Assembly: GCF_900091845.1 (NCBI RefSeq)
Contig: NZ_FMCI01000181.1
Coordinates: forward strand, 1-42,935
DNA: 42,935 nucleotides
Reading direction: 5' to 3'
From: Streptomyces sp. SolWspMP-5a-2
Lineage (GTDB): Bacteria; Actinomycetota; Actinomycetes; Streptomycetales; Streptomycetaceae
The first letter of the stretch is position 1. Each line of letters starts with the position of its first letter. Both the position numbers and the translations under genes were made by a program. The notes beneath the pieces were generated by a model. That model had not been told where the DNA came from. It was given only the letters and a program-made list of their open reading frames with translations, and made no database searches. Shown here piece after piece: positions 7,357 to 18,200 of the stretch.

Positions 7357-9207
7357 ATGGCTGAGGTGAGACGGAGACTGCTGCGGCTGCTCGGGGTCGC
7401 GGTGGCGCTGACCCTGCTGGGGGCACCGGTCCCCGCGGCCGCCCGGGAGGCGGTCGCCGCGCCCGTCACGGTGCCCGCGCTGTCCGACTGGACGCCGCAG
7501 AAGGGGAGTTACCGGTTCGGCGAGAGCACCCGGCTGGTCGCCGGGAGCGCCGCCGAGCGGCGGGTGGCACACACCCTCGCCGACGATCTCCGCTCGGCCG
7601 GTCACGGACGGGTGCCCGTCGTGCGGGGCGCGGCACGCGCCGGGGACATCGTGGTCGGCGTCCGCGCGGGCCGCGCCGGTGCCCTCGGCGCGGAGGGGTA
7701 CGAACTCCGCGCCGCCGACCGGGTCCTGATCACCGGCGCCACCGAGGCCGGTGCCTTCCTCGGCACCCGCACCCTGCTCCAGCTCCTCGCCCGGGGGGAC
7801 CGGGTCCCGGCCGGGCGGACCGTCGACGTGCCGCGCTTCCGGGAGCGGGGTGTCGGCGTCTGCGCCTGCTACGTCCACATCTCGCTGCCCTGGCTGGAGA
7901 ACCTCGTCCGGGAGATGGCGTACCACAAGCTCAACCACCTGCTCCTCGAACTGAAGGTGCGCAGCGACGCCCACCCCGAGGCCAACACCTGGGGCTACTA
8001 CACCAAGGACGAGATACGGCGGCTGGTCGCCCTCGGCGCCCGCTACCACGTCGAGATCGTCCCGGAGATCAACTCGCCCGGTCACATGGACCCGTGGATC
8101 GAGAACCGCCCCGACCTCCAGCTCACCGACACCGACGGGGTGCGGCAGCCCGCGCGGCTCGACATCACCCGCCCGGAGGCGTTCGCGTACTACACGAGCC
8201 TGATCGACGAGTACGCCGAGGTCTTCACCTCCGGCTCCTGGCACATGGGCGCCGACGAGTACATGCTCGGCTCCGACTTCGCCCGGTACCCGCAGATCCT
8301 GCGGTACGCCCGCCAGCGGTACGGGGCCGACGCGACCCCGCAGGACGCCTTCGTCGACTTCGTCAACCGAGTGCACGCCTACGCGGCGGCCAAGGGCAAG
8401 CGGCTGCGGATCTGGAACGACGGGCTGACCGGCGCCAACACCGTGCCGGTGGCGGCGGACACCACCGTCGAGCACTGGCTCGGCGTCCCGGTCGGACCGG
8501 GCGAACTCCGCGCGCGGGGTCACGCGTTGATGAACGCGTCCTACGCGCTCTACCTGATCCGCGGCGGCTTCCACTCCGACACCGAGGGCCTGTACGACCA
8601 GAGGTGGGACCCGCGCTCCTTCGAGGGCGAGCGGCTGCCCGACGCCCGGGGCATCACCGGCGCCAAGATCAGCCTCTGGCCGGACAACGGGCGCGGCGAG
8701 ACCGAGAACGAGGTCGCCGTCGGCCTCTGGCCCGCCCTGCGCCACCTCGCGCAGGCCACCTGGGGCGACCCGCACCCCGACGCCACGTACGCCGGGTTCA
8801 CCGCGCGCGCGGCGGCCGTCGGCCGGGCGCCGGGCGTCCGCGACCTGACCGTGCTCCCGGTTACCGAGGGCACCCACACCCTGCGCACGCCCGGCACCTC
8901 CTTCACCGCCGAGGTGCGCCGCACGGCGGACGGCTACGCGACGCTCCGGACCGCCGAGGGGTGTCTTGAGGTGCGCGGCGGGAAGCTCACGCTCAACGTG
9001 CCGCTGGAGCCCGGGACCCTGGTGACGCCACGGACCTGCGACGAAGGCGACACCCTCCAGCGCTGGGAGGTGCGGCGGGTGGCGGGCGGCTTCCGGCTCG
9101 TCAACGCCGTCACACGGATGGCCGTCGGCCCCGCGGACGACGGGCGGCTCGTGCAGTACCCGGAGGACCAACGCGCCCCCGCCGTCTGGCGGTTGACCGC
9201 GACCTGA
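7357..9207 (+). CDS. Secreted GH20 beta-N-acetylhexosaminidase-like enzyme with C-terminal lectin-like module
   Basis: The 616-residue protein has a Sec-type signal (RRRLLRLLGVAVALTLLGAPVPAAA, cleaved near 29). Residues about 40-155 form the alpha/beta domain that precedes GH20 catalytic domains, and about 160-480 the TIM barrel. The WHMGADE segment supplies the paired catalytic residues D300-E301, where the acid/base is E301 and D300 assists the substrate's acetamido group. The last 110 residues, with EGCLEVRGG and TLQRWEV, look like a ricin-type beta-trefoil carbohydrate-binding module. It would release terminal GlcNAc/GalNAc, or a lacto-N-biose-like unit, outside the cell. It sits beside mannosidase and sugar-import genes, which fits glycoprotein glycan breakdown. 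Confidence 0.85.
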   Translation: MAEVRRRLLRLLGVAVALTLLGAPVPAAAREAVAAPVTVPALSDWTPQKGSYRFGESTRLVAGSAAERRVAHTLADDLRSAGHGRVPVVRGAARAGDIVVGVRAGRAGALGAEGYELRAADRVLITGATEAGAFLGTRTLLQLLARGDRVPAGRTVDVPRFRERGVGVCACYVHISLPWLENLVREMAYHKLNHLLLELKVRSDAHPEANTWGYYTKDEIRRLVALGARYHVEIVPEINSPGHMDPWIENRPDLQLTDTDGVRQPARLDITRPEAFAYYTSLIDEYAEVFTSGSWHMGADEYMLGSDFARYPQILRYARQRYGADATPQDAFVDFVNRVHAYAAAKGKRLRIWNDGLTGANTVPVAADTTVEHWLGVPVGPGELRARGHALMNASYALYLIRGGFHSDTEGLYDQRWDPRSFEGERLPDARGITGAKISLWPDNGRGETENEVAVGLWPALRHLAQATWGDPHPDATYAGFTARAAAVGRAPGVRDLTVLPVTEGTHTLRTPGTSFTAEVRRTADGYATLRTAEGCLEVRGGKLTLNVPLEPGTLVTPRTCDEGDTLQRWEVRRVAGGFRLVNAVTRMAVGPADDGRLVQYPEDQRAPAVWRLTAT

Positions 9208-9247
9208 GCACAGGAGCAGCCACGGCGGCTTCGCGGCGATGCCTCGT

Positions 9248-9277
9248 CACCGCCACCGCCACCGCCACCGCCACCGC
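9248..9277. repeat. (CACCGC)5 simple repeat
   Basis: Five exact copies of CACCGC, continuing into further CGC/GCC triplets, lie in the gap between the convergent GH20 and LacI genes. This is probably replication slippage in non-coding DNA. Confidence 0.8.
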
Positions 9278-9328
9278 CGCCGCGCCGCCGCCTCCGGCGT
9301 CCCGCTCCCGGCCGGTGGCCGTCCGGTA

Positions 9329-9349
9329 CCGGTGTCCGCGGGGCACCGG
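9329..9349. terminator. Hairpin between convergent GH20 and LacI genes
   Basis: CCGGTGTCC (9329-9337) pairs with GGGCACCGG (9341-9349), nine pairs including one G-T, around a 3-base loop. It lies about 120 bp after the GH20 stop and 44 bp beyond the LacI stop, so it could end both transcripts. Confidence 0.5.
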
Positions 9350-9392
9350 GACGCCGGGCGCGCCCGCGAGCGCGGATTCCGGCCTCTGCCGC

Positions 9393-10460
9393 TCACCCCG
9401 GTGGGCGCCCCGCCGCGCGGGCCGGTCCGGTGCTGTCCCGCACGATCAGGCGCGGCACCGGCACCCGGACCGTCCTGGCCGGGCCCCCGTCCAGGAGGGC
9501 CGTCAGCTCGGTGGCCGCGGTCCGGCCGAACTCCACGCTGTCCCGGGAGAGCGCGGAGAGCCAGGGCCTGACCATGCGGCAGAGCGCGGAGTCCTCCCAG
9601 GCCACCACCGACACGTCGGCCGGGACCGCGAAGCCGAGGTCGAGGGCGGCGGCCACCCCGGCGACCGCCATCACGTCGTTGTCGTAGATCAGCGCGGTGG
9701 GGGCGGACCCGCCGGAGGCGGCCAGGACCCGGCGGGTGACGGCGGCGCCCTCCGCGTCCGAGTAGTCCGTGGTCACCGACTCCACCCCGGTGAGCCCGCG
9801 CCGCCCGGCCTCGGCGCGCAGCGCGCGGATCCGGCGCTCGGTGTGCGCGAGGCCCGGCAGCCCGGCGATGTGCACGATCCGGTGGTGGCCGAGCCGGTGC
9901 AGCTCGTCGACGACGGCGGCCATCGCGCCCGCGTCGTCCGCCCACACCGTCGAGAGCCCGGGGTGGCGTTCGTCGGGCGGACCGCCGATCACCACGGCGG
10001 GCAGGCCCAGTTCGTCCAGGAGCCCGGGGCGCGGGTCGTCGGTGCGCGGGTCCACCACCAGGACGCCGTCCACCCGGTGTTCGGCCCACCAGCGGCGGTA
10101 GACCGCGCACTCGTCGGTGAGGTCCTCCACCACCTGGAAGAGCAGGCCGAGATGGCGCTCGGCCAGCACCTCCTGGACGCCGGAGACGAGTTGGAGGAAG
10201 AACGAGTCGACGCCGAGCGTGTGCGCGGGTCTGGCGAGGACGAGGCCGACGGTCGCCGCGCCCTCACCGGAGAGCGCGCGGGCCGCCGTACTGGGCCGCC
10301 AGCCGAGCTGTTCGGCGACCCGGCGGACCCGGTCGCGGGTCACCTCGGAGACCCCGGGGCGGTCGTTGAGCGCGAAGGAGACGGCGCTCTCGGAGACCCC
10401 GGCCCGCCGTGCGATGTCCTTCATCGTGGGTCGGCGGGCCGGGGACCGCTTCGCAGGCAT
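9393..10460 (-). CDS. LacI-family transcriptional regulator of the glycan locus
   Basis: The 355-residue protein has an N-terminal LacI helix-turn-helix (MKDIARRAGVSESAVSFALN, about 13-32), the hinge helix region RPSTAARALSGEG with the expected alanine/leucine contacts, and a periplasmic-binding-protein-type effector domain from about residue 70. It is divergent from the binding-protein gene of a sugar importer and should repress that operon, and probably itself, until an imported sugar or oligosaccharide binds. Two palindromic sites with a CTAAAGCGC core lie in the shared 220-bp gap. ATG with GGGAAG a few bases upstream. The effector is not known; a mannose-containing oligosaccharide is an inference from the neighbours. 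Confidence 0.9.
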   Translation of the reverse strand: MPAKRSPARRPTMKDIARRAGVSESAVSFALNDRPGVSEVTRDRVRRVAEQLGWRPSTAARALSGEGAATVGLVLARPAHTLGVDSFFLQLVSGVQEVLAERHLGLLFQVVEDLTDECAVYRRWWAEHRVDGVLVVDPRTDDPRPGLLDELGLPAVVIGGPPDERHPGLSTVWADDAGAMAAVVDELHRLGHHRIVHIAGLPGLAHTERRIRALRAEAGRRGLTGVESVTTDYSDAEGAAVTRRVLAASGGSAPTALIYDNDVMAVAGVAAALDLGFAVPADVSVVAWEDSALCRMVRPWLSALSRDSVEFGRTAATELTALLDGGPARTVRVPVPRLIVRDSTGPARAAGRPPG

Positions 10461-10489
10461 GCCGCTTCCCGCTTTCTCCCTGACAACAG

Positions 10490-10503
10490 CTAAAGCGCTT
10501 GAG
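10490..10503. promoter_or_regulatory. LacI-type operator 1 (CTAAAGCGCTTGAG)
   Basis: This 14-bp near-palindrome is centred on GCGC/AAGCGCTT, the usual central CG step of LacI-family sites. It lies 30 bases upstream of the LacI start and 24 bp, centre to centre, from operator 2. Confidence 0.7.
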
Positions 10504-10513
10504 CTTCCGTACC

Positions 10514-10527
10514 CTAAAGCGCATTAG
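10514..10527. promoter_or_regulatory. LacI-type operator 2 (CTAAAGCGCATTAG)
   Basis: This is a near-perfect 14-bp inverted repeat, CTAA-x-GCGC-x-TTAG. It shares CTAAAGCGC with operator 1 and is positioned to control both divergent transcripts. Separated half-sites resembling it, CTAATG (10569-10574) and CTTTAG (10587-10592), occur nearer to the importer operon. Confidence 0.7.
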
Positions 10528-10680
10528 TCATCTAGGCAAGCTTTCGGTCATAGCCGTCCTGACCTGCACTAATGAAGACCTGATTTCTTTAGCGACGCCG
10601 AATCCATTGACTTTGCCGGAAGCTCCCGGGCATGGTCCTGGCATCCTCGCCGCCGACGCCGTCCAGGGAGCCGTGTCACC

Positions 10681-11973
10681 GTGCCCACACTCCGCAGAGC
10701 ACTCGCAGCCGCCGCCGTAGCCGCCCTCGTCCTGCCGCTCGGCGCGTGCGGTTCGGGGGACGGGGGCGGTGGGTCCACCGACGCCTCCGGGAAGGTCGAG
10801 GGCGACATCACCTTCCAGACCTGGAACCTGCGGGCCAACTTCAAGCCCTACTTCGAGGGCGTGGTCGCCGACTTCGAGAAGAAGTACCCGGACACCAAGG
10901 TCAAGTGGATCGACCAGCCCGCCGAGGGGTACGCCGACAAGATCAGCGCCGACGCGGCGGGCGGCACCCTGCCCGACGTCGTCAACGTCTCGCCCGACCT
11001 GGTCGCCCCGCTCGCCAAGGCCGGACTCGCCCTCGACCTGGACAAGGCCGCCTCCTCCTACCGCAAGGAGTACCTGGACGGCGCCTGGGCCAGCCACCGC
11101 ATACCGGGCATGACCGGCACCTACGCCTTCCCCTGGTACCTCAACACCGGGCCGCTGTTCTACAACAAGACCCTCTTCGAGCGGGCCGGACTCGACGCCG
11201 ACCGGCCGCCGACCACCTACGACGACCTCTTCGCGCAGGCCCTGCGGCTCGCCCGGGAGACCGGCGGCAAGGTCGCCACCCTCGCCAACGTGCCCACCGT
11301 CGAGGACTTCGGCCGGTACGGCGTCCAGCTGATGAACAAGGAAGGCACCGGGTTCGCCTTCAACGACGCCAAGGGCGTCGAACTCCTCACCAAGTACAAG
11401 GAGTTGTACGACGCCAAGGCGCTCGACCCGCAGGCGCTCACCGCCACCCCCGAGTCCTCGGGCAAGAAGTTCCTCACCGGCGCCGTCGCCATGAACCCCG
11501 GCAGCGCCCTCGACCTCGGCAACTTCAAGAAGCAGGCGCCCGGCCTGTACAAGAACATCGGCATCACCGACCAGATCACCAGCACCGGGCACGTCAACAT
11601 GTACGTGATGGGCGTGATGGTCAACTCCCGGACCAAGCACACCGCCGCCTCCGTCGCCTTCGCGCACTTCGTGACCGACGCGCAGCGGCAGATGTCGTTC
11701 GCCAAGAAGGTCGCCATCTTCCCGAGCACCGCGGGCTCCCTCGACGACCCGTACTTCACCGAGCAGGACGGCACCGACGAGACCCGGGTCCGGGTCGCCG
11801 CCGCCAAGTCCCTGAAGAACGCCGTCAATTACACGCCGGTGCTGTTCAGCGAGCAGATGAAGTCCGCGCTGCGCAACGAGGTGGCCAAGGCGCTCCAGGG
11901 CAAGGAGACTCCCAAGGCGGCCCTCGACAACGCTGTCAAGGCCTGCGACACGCTCCTTCGGCAGCAGGGCTGA
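10681..11973 (+). CDS. Sugar ABC transporter substrate-binding lipoprotein
   Basis: The 430-residue protein starts with a lipoprotein signal (LRRALAAAAVAALVLP) and lipobox LGAC with Cys23, so it is anchored outside the membrane. The mature part matches cluster B/family 1 sugar-binding proteins: ITFQTWNLRANFKPYF opening, DVVNVSPDLVAPLA, a GTYAFPWYLNTGPLFYNKTLF hinge segment, and ...AVAMNPGSALDLGNF. These proteins bind mono- to oligosaccharides and hand them to two permeases. GTG start with GGGAG ten bases upstream. It is the first gene of the operon divergent from the LacI gene, six bases ahead of the first permease gene. An N-glycan-derived oligosaccharide is a plausible ligand, by context only. 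Confidence 0.9.
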   Translation: MPTLRRALAAAAVAALVLPLGACGSGDGGGGSTDASGKVEGDITFQTWNLRANFKPYFEGVVADFEKKYPDTKVKWIDQPAEGYADKISADAAGGTLPDVVNVSPDLVAPLAKAGLALDLDKAASSYRKEYLDGAWASHRIPGMTGTYAFPWYLNTGPLFYNKTLFERAGLDADRPPTTYDDLFAQALRLARETGGKVATLANVPTVEDFGRYGVQLMNKEGTGFAFNDAKGVELLTKYKELYDAKALDPQALTATPESSGKKFLTGAVAMNPGSALDLGNFKKQAPGLYKNIGITDQITSTGHVNMYVMGVMVNSRTKHTAASVAFAHFVTDAQRQMSFAKKVAIFPSTAGSLDDPYFTEQDGTDETRVRVAAAKSLKNAVNYTPVLFSEQMKSALRNEVAKALQGKETPKAALDNAVKACDTLLRQQG

Positions 11974-11978
11974 CCGAC

Positions 11979-12880
11979 ATGGCGAGCCCCACCGCCCCGG
12001 CCCCCACCACCCGCGTGCGCCGCCAACTGCCCACCAGCCCCTGGCTGTTCGCCGCACCCGGACTGCTGATCGTCGGCGTGTTCATCCTGTACCCGTTCCT
12101 GTCCACGCTGGTCAACTCCTTCACCGACCGGCGCACCCTGCTGCCCGGCCGCTACGTGGGGCTCGCCAACTTCCGCGAACTGCTGCACGACGACATGTTC
12201 TGGATCGGCCTGCGCAACAGCACCCTCTACGTCCTCGGCGTGGTGCCCGCGCTGGTGGTGCTGCCGCTGCTGCTCGCGCTCCTGGTGCGCAAGAACATCC
12301 CCGGCATCACCTTCTTCCGGTCCGCGTTCTACACCCCGGTCGTCGCCTCGATCGTCGTGGTCGGCCTCATCTGGGTCTGGCTGCTGGACGAACGCGGCCT
12401 CGTCAACGCCGTCCTCGAAGCCGTCGGGGTGGGCCGGGTCGGCTTCCTGAGCGACCAGTGGCTGCTGCTGATCAGCGCCATGGCCGTCACGGTCTGGAAG
12501 GGCCTCGGGTACTACATGATCATCTATCTGGCGGCGCTGGCGAACGTGCCGCGCGAACTGCACGAGGCGGCGGCCGTCGACGGCGCGGGCGCCGTCCGCC
12601 GCTTCCTCTCCGTCACCGTCCCCGCCGTCCGCTCCACCATGGTGCTGGTCGGCGCGCTCTCCTCGGTCGCCGCCTTCAAGGTCTTCTCCGAGGTCTACCT
12701 GATGGCGGGCCCCAGCGGCGGCCCCGCGGGCGAGGACACCACCCTCGTCATGCTGGTCCAGCGCACCGGCACCGGCCTCACCGGGCGGGTCGGGTACGCC
12801 TCCGCCCTCTCCGTCGTCGTCTTCGTCGTCACCGTCGCCCTGATGCTGCTCGTGCTGCGCGCCGACCGGAAGGACGAGTC

Positions 12881-12884
<4 letters not shown>
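11979..12884 (+). CDS. Sugar ABC transporter permease 1 (MalF/UgpA-like)
   Basis: The 301-residue protein begins with a short cytoplasmic stretch and then a first helix (SPWLFAAPGLLIVGVFILYPF). Six membrane helices follow in the usual pattern, with the permease-ATPase contact (EAA) motif HEAAAVDGAGAVRRFLSVTVP near residues 189-210. The ATG lies five bases after the binding-protein stop codon. The gene ends in an ATGA overlap with the second permease gene, so the two are translationally coupled. Confidence 0.9.
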
Positions 12885-13780
<896 letters not shown>

Positions 13781-13838
13781 ACCCCTCGCCGGGACACCGC
13801 CGTTCCGTCCGACCGCCCCCGCCCCGCAAGGACACCGC

Positions 13839-15098
13839 ATGCCTCCCGCCGTGCGCTTCGGCGTCAACTACACGCCCAGCCAGGGGTGGTTCCACCACTG
13901 GCTCGACTTCGACCTCGACTCCGTCCGGGCCGACCTCGACTCCATCGCCGCGCTCGGCCTCGACCACGTCCGGGTCTTCCCGCTCTGGCCCTACTTCCAG
14001 CCCAACCGCACCCTGATCCGCCCCCGCGCCGTCGAACAGCTCGTCGCCCTCGTCGACGCGGCGGGCGAACGCGGCCTGGACGTCGCCGTCGACGGGCTCC
14101 AGGGCCATCTCAGCAGCTTCGACTTCCTGCCCGCCTGGACCCGCACCTGGCACCGCCGCAACCTCTTCACCGACCCCGACGTCCTCGACGGCCTCGCCGC
14201 CTACCTGCACACCCTCGCCGCCGCCCTCGCCGAACGGCCGCACTTCCTCGGCATGACCCTCGGCAACGAGGTCAACCAGTTCTCCGCCGGACCCCACCCC
14301 GACCCCGACCGGGCGACCGAGGCGCAGATCGACACCTGGCTCGACCACCTCCTCGCCGCCTGCGAGAAGGGCGCCCCCGGCAAGCTCCACCTGCACGCCG
14401 AGTACGACGCGACCTGGTTCCAGGACGACATGCCGTTCACGCCCCGCCAGGCCGCCCGGCTCGGTGCCCTCACCGCCGTCCACTCCTGGGTGTTCAACGG
14501 CACCGCCCAGCGCCACGGCCGCGACTCCGTGCCCGCCGAGCACCACGCCGCCTACCTCGTCGAACTCAGCAAGGCGTGGGCGAACGACCCGCGCCGCCCG
14601 GTCTGGCTCCAGGAGGTCGGCGCCCCCGCCCCGCTCGTCCCGCCCGAGCACGCCGCCGCCTTCACCGCGGCGACCGTCGCCAACGCGCTGGACTGCCCCG
14701 ACCTGTGGGGCGTCACCTGGTGGTGCTCCCACGACGTCTCCCGCGACCTCGCGGACTTCCCCGAACTCGAGTACGGGCTCGGCCTGCTGACCAACGACCG
14801 GCGCCCCAAGGACACCGCGCGCGCCCTCGCCGACGCGGCATCCGGCGCCCACCGCCGCACCCCCGCGCCCCGCACCACCGCCCTCACCGTCCCCGCCGAC
14901 CCGGCCGCCCGCTCCGGTTGCGCCCCCGGCGGACCGGTCTTCGACGCGTTCTTCCGGCTCACCGCCGACGGCGTCCGCCCCACCACCGTCCTCGACACCC
15001 TCGGCGGCGACCCCGCCCACCTGGCCGCCCGGGGCATCACCGACGTCGTCACCCCCGACCAGGTGCTGCCCGCCCCGCCACGCGGCACCCGCCCGTGA
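13839..15098 (+). CDS. GH5-like glycoside hydrolase, probable cytoplasmic beta-mannosidase (GH5_18 type)
   Basis: The 419-residue protein has a TIM-barrel glycosidase pattern: RFGVNYTPSQGWFHHW start, DHVRVFPLWPYFQP strand, LGNE at 141-144 (acid/base E144) and VWLQEVGAP with E259 as the likely nucleophile. The WWCSHDV segment follows as in GH5-like clan A enzymes. There is no signal peptide, so it acts on imported sugars. From memory, actinobacterial GH5 subfamily 18 enzymes paired with GH38 mannosidases cleave Man-beta-1,4-GlcNAc, the core of N-glycans; this gene's place before a GH38 gene fits. Subfamily placement is inference. The last 80 residues are a less conserved alanine/proline-rich domain. 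Confidence 0.75.
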   Translation: MPPAVRFGVNYTPSQGWFHHWLDFDLDSVRADLDSIAALGLDHVRVFPLWPYFQPNRTLIRPRAVEQLVALVDAAGERGLDVAVDGLQGHLSSFDFLPAWTRTWHRRNLFTDPDVLDGLAAYLHTLAAALAERPHFLGMTLGNEVNQFSAGPHPDPDRATEAQIDTWLDHLLAACEKGAPGKLHLHAEYDATWFQDDMPFTPRQAARLGALTAVHSWVFNGTAQRHGRDSVPAEHHAAYLVELSKAWANDPRRPVWLQEVGAPAPLVPPEHAAAFTAATVANALDCPDLWGVTWWCSHDVSRDLADFPELEYGLGLLTNDRRPKDTARALADAASGAHRRTPAPRTTALTVPADPAARSGCAPGGPVFDAFFRLTADGVRPTTVLDTLGGDPAHLAARGITDVVTPDQVLPAPPRGTRP

Positions 15099-15232
15099 AC
15101 CACGGCCGCCGTCGCGTCCCCCGCCGCGGACACGGTTCGAAGGGCGCGCCGTAGGGGAGCTGTACAGAGCGTCGGACCCCGTCACCGAGACCCACCCCTG
15201 GCACCCGCCACCCGAGTCCTGGAGCAACCCGC

Positions 15233-18200
15233 ATGCATGACGACCGCAACCTGGTCGAGGCCCGTCTCAAGCGCGTCCTCGACGAGCGCATCCGCCCCGC
15301 CGTGTACCCGCACTCCGTCCCGCTGGAGGTCGCGGTCTGGGACGCGCCCGACGAGCCCGTACCGGTCGCCGAGGGACTGGCGGCCGAACCCCGGCCGATC
15401 GCGGTCGGCGCCCGCTGGGGCGCCCCCTGGGGCACGAGCTGGTTCCGGGTGACCGGGACCGTCCCCGAGGAGTGGGCCGGGCGCACCGTCGAGGCGATCC
15501 TCGACCTCGGCTTCGACGAGAACATGCCCGGCTTCCAGTGCGAGGGGCTCGTGTACCGGCCCGACGGCACCCCGGTGAAGGGCCTCAACCCCCGCAACCA
15601 GTGGGTGCGGATCGGGGCCCCGGCCGCCGGGGGCGAGGAGGTGCGGCTGCACGTGGAGGCCGCGTCCAACCCCGTCATCCTCGACTACCACCCCTTCCTG
15701 CCCACGCAGTTGGGCGACAAGGAGACCGCGGGCGACGAACCCCAGTACCGGCTGGCCCGGATGGACCTGGCCGTCCTCGACGAGACGGTGTGGCAGCTCG
15801 TCATCGACCTGGAGGTGCTCGGCGAGCTGATGGCCGAGCTGCCGGTGGAGTCCGCGCGCCGCTGGGACGTCCTGCGTGCCGTCGAACGGGCCCTGGACGC
15901 CCTCGACCTGCAGGACGTGAACGGCACCGCCGAGGCGGCCCGCGCCCGGCTCACGGAGGTGCTCGCCACCCCGGCCGCGCCCTCCGCGCACCGCATCAGC
16001 GCCGTCGGCCACGCGCACATCGACTCGGCGTGGCTGTGGCCGCTGCGCGAGACGGTCCGCAAGGTGGCCCGCACCACCTCCAACATGACCGCGCTCCTGG
16101 AGGACGAGCCCGACTTCGTCTTCGCCATGTCCCAGGCGCAGCAGTGGGCCTGGGTGAAGGAGCACCGGCCCGAGGTGTGGGCGCGGGTGAAGAAGGCCGT
16201 CGCCGACGGACGTTTCGTGCCCGCCGGCGGCATGTGGGTCGAGTCGGACACCAACATGCCCGGATCCGAGGCCATGGCACGGCAGTTCGTGCACGGCAAG
16301 CGGTTCTTCCTCGACGAGTTCGGCATCGAGAACGACGAGGCGTGGCTCCCCGACACCTTCGGCTTCGCCGCCGGACTCCCGCAGATCATCAAGGCGGCCG
16401 GGTCCAAGTGGCTGCTCACGCAGAAGATCTCGTGGTCCCAGACCAACACCTTCCCGCACCACACCTTCCAGTGGGAGGGCATCGACGGCACCCGGATCTT
16501 CACGCACTTCCCGCCCGTCGACACCTACAACTGCTCCATGAAGGGCGCCGAGATCGCCCACGCGGCGAAGAACTTCAAGGACAAGGGCGTCGCCCGGCAC
16601 TCCCTCGCGCCCACCGGCTGGGGCGACGGGGGCGGCGGCACCACCCGCGAGATGGTCGCCAAGGCGGCCAGGCTGCGGGACCTGGAAGGCTCGGCGACCG
16701 TCGTCTGGGAGACCCCGCGCGCCTTCTTCGAGAAGGCCGAGGCCGAGTACCCGCACCCGCCGGTCTGGGTGGGCGAGCTGTACCTCGAACTGCACCGCGC
16801 CACCCTCACCAGCCAGGCCAGGACCAAGCAGGGCAACCGCCGCAGCGAACACCTGCTGCGCGAGGCCGAGCTGTGGGCCGCGACCGCCGCCCTGCGCACC
16901 GGGTTCGCCTACCCCTACGAGGAGTTGGACCGGATCTGGAAGACGGTCCTGCTGCACCAGTTCCACGACATCCTGCCCGGTTCGTCGATCGCCTGGGTGC
17001 ACCGCGAGGCCCGCCGCACCTACGACCGCCTCGCCGGGGAACTGACCGCGATCATCGAGGACGCCCAGCGCGCCCTCGCGGGCGAGGGCGGCGAGCCGCT
17101 CGTCTTCAACGCCGCCCCGCACGCCAGGTCCGGGATTCCGGCGGGCGGCGCGGGGACCCCCGGCGCCGGGGACGCCACCACCGTCACCCCGCGCGAGGAC
17201 GGCGGACACGTCCTCGACAACGGCCTGCTGCGGGTGGAGATCGACGGACGCGGGCTCGTCGTCTCCGCCTACGACCTCGCCGCCGAGCGCGAGACCGTCG
17301 CGCCGGGACGGGCCGCCAACCTCCTCCAACTGCACCCCGACTTCCCCAACATGTGGGACGCCTGGGACGTCGACGCGTTCTACCGCAACACCGTCACCGA
17401 CCTGACCGACGCGGACGAGGTCACCGCCGCCGACGACGGCGCGGTGCGGATCGTGCGGGCCTTCGGCTCGTCGCGGGTGACCCAGCGGCTCTCGCTCGCG
17501 CCGGGGGAGCGGCGGCTGGTGGTGGACACCGAGGTGGACTGGCACGAGACGGAGAAGTTCCTCAAGCTCGCCTTCCCGCTCGACGTGCACGCCGAACGGT
17601 ACGCGTCCGAGACCCAGTTCGGGCACTTCCACCGGCCCACGCACACCAACACCAGTTGGGAGGCGGCCAAGTTCGAGGCGTGCAACCACCGGTTCGTGCA
17701 CCTGGAGGAGCCGGGCTGGGGCGTGGCCGTCGTCAACGACTCGACGTACGGCCACGACGTGACCCGTACCGTCCGCGAGGACGGCGACCACGGCACGACC
17801 ACCACCGTCCGGGTGTCGCTGCTGCGCGCCCCGCGCTTCCCCGACCCCGAGACCGACCAGGGCGTCCACCGGTTCCGGCACGCGCTGGTGCCGGGCGCGT
17901 CCATCGGGGACGCGGTGCGCGAGGGCTGGCGGATCAACGTGCCCGAGCGGCGCACCGAGGGCGCGGGCGCGGTGGCCCCGCTGGTGACGGTCGATCAGGA
18001 CGCCGTCGTCGTCACCGCCGTCAAGCTCGCCGACGACGGCAGCGGGGACGTCGTCGTCCGCTTCCACGAGGCGCACGGCGGGCGGGCCGCCGCCACCCTG
18101 GCGCTCGGCTTCGAGGCCGCGTCCGTGAGCGTCACGGACCTGCTGGAGCGTCCGCTGTCCGACGCGGCCGAGCCCGCCCGCGACGGCGACCGGGTCAGCG

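Noticed and set aside
6657..7426. Long open frames on both strands through the heptamer repeat
   Set aside because: A repeat of 7 bp stays open in every frame and gives repetitive Pro/Arg/Gly peptides; no ribosome sites or domains.
9248..9277. (CACCGC)5 as a variable-number or CRISPR-like repeat
   Set aside because: Very short units without spacers; simple GC-rich slippage repeat.
15182..18076. 964-residue open frame antisense to the alpha-mannosidase
   Set aside because: Shadow of a high-GC gene; the plus-strand frame has all GH38 motifs.
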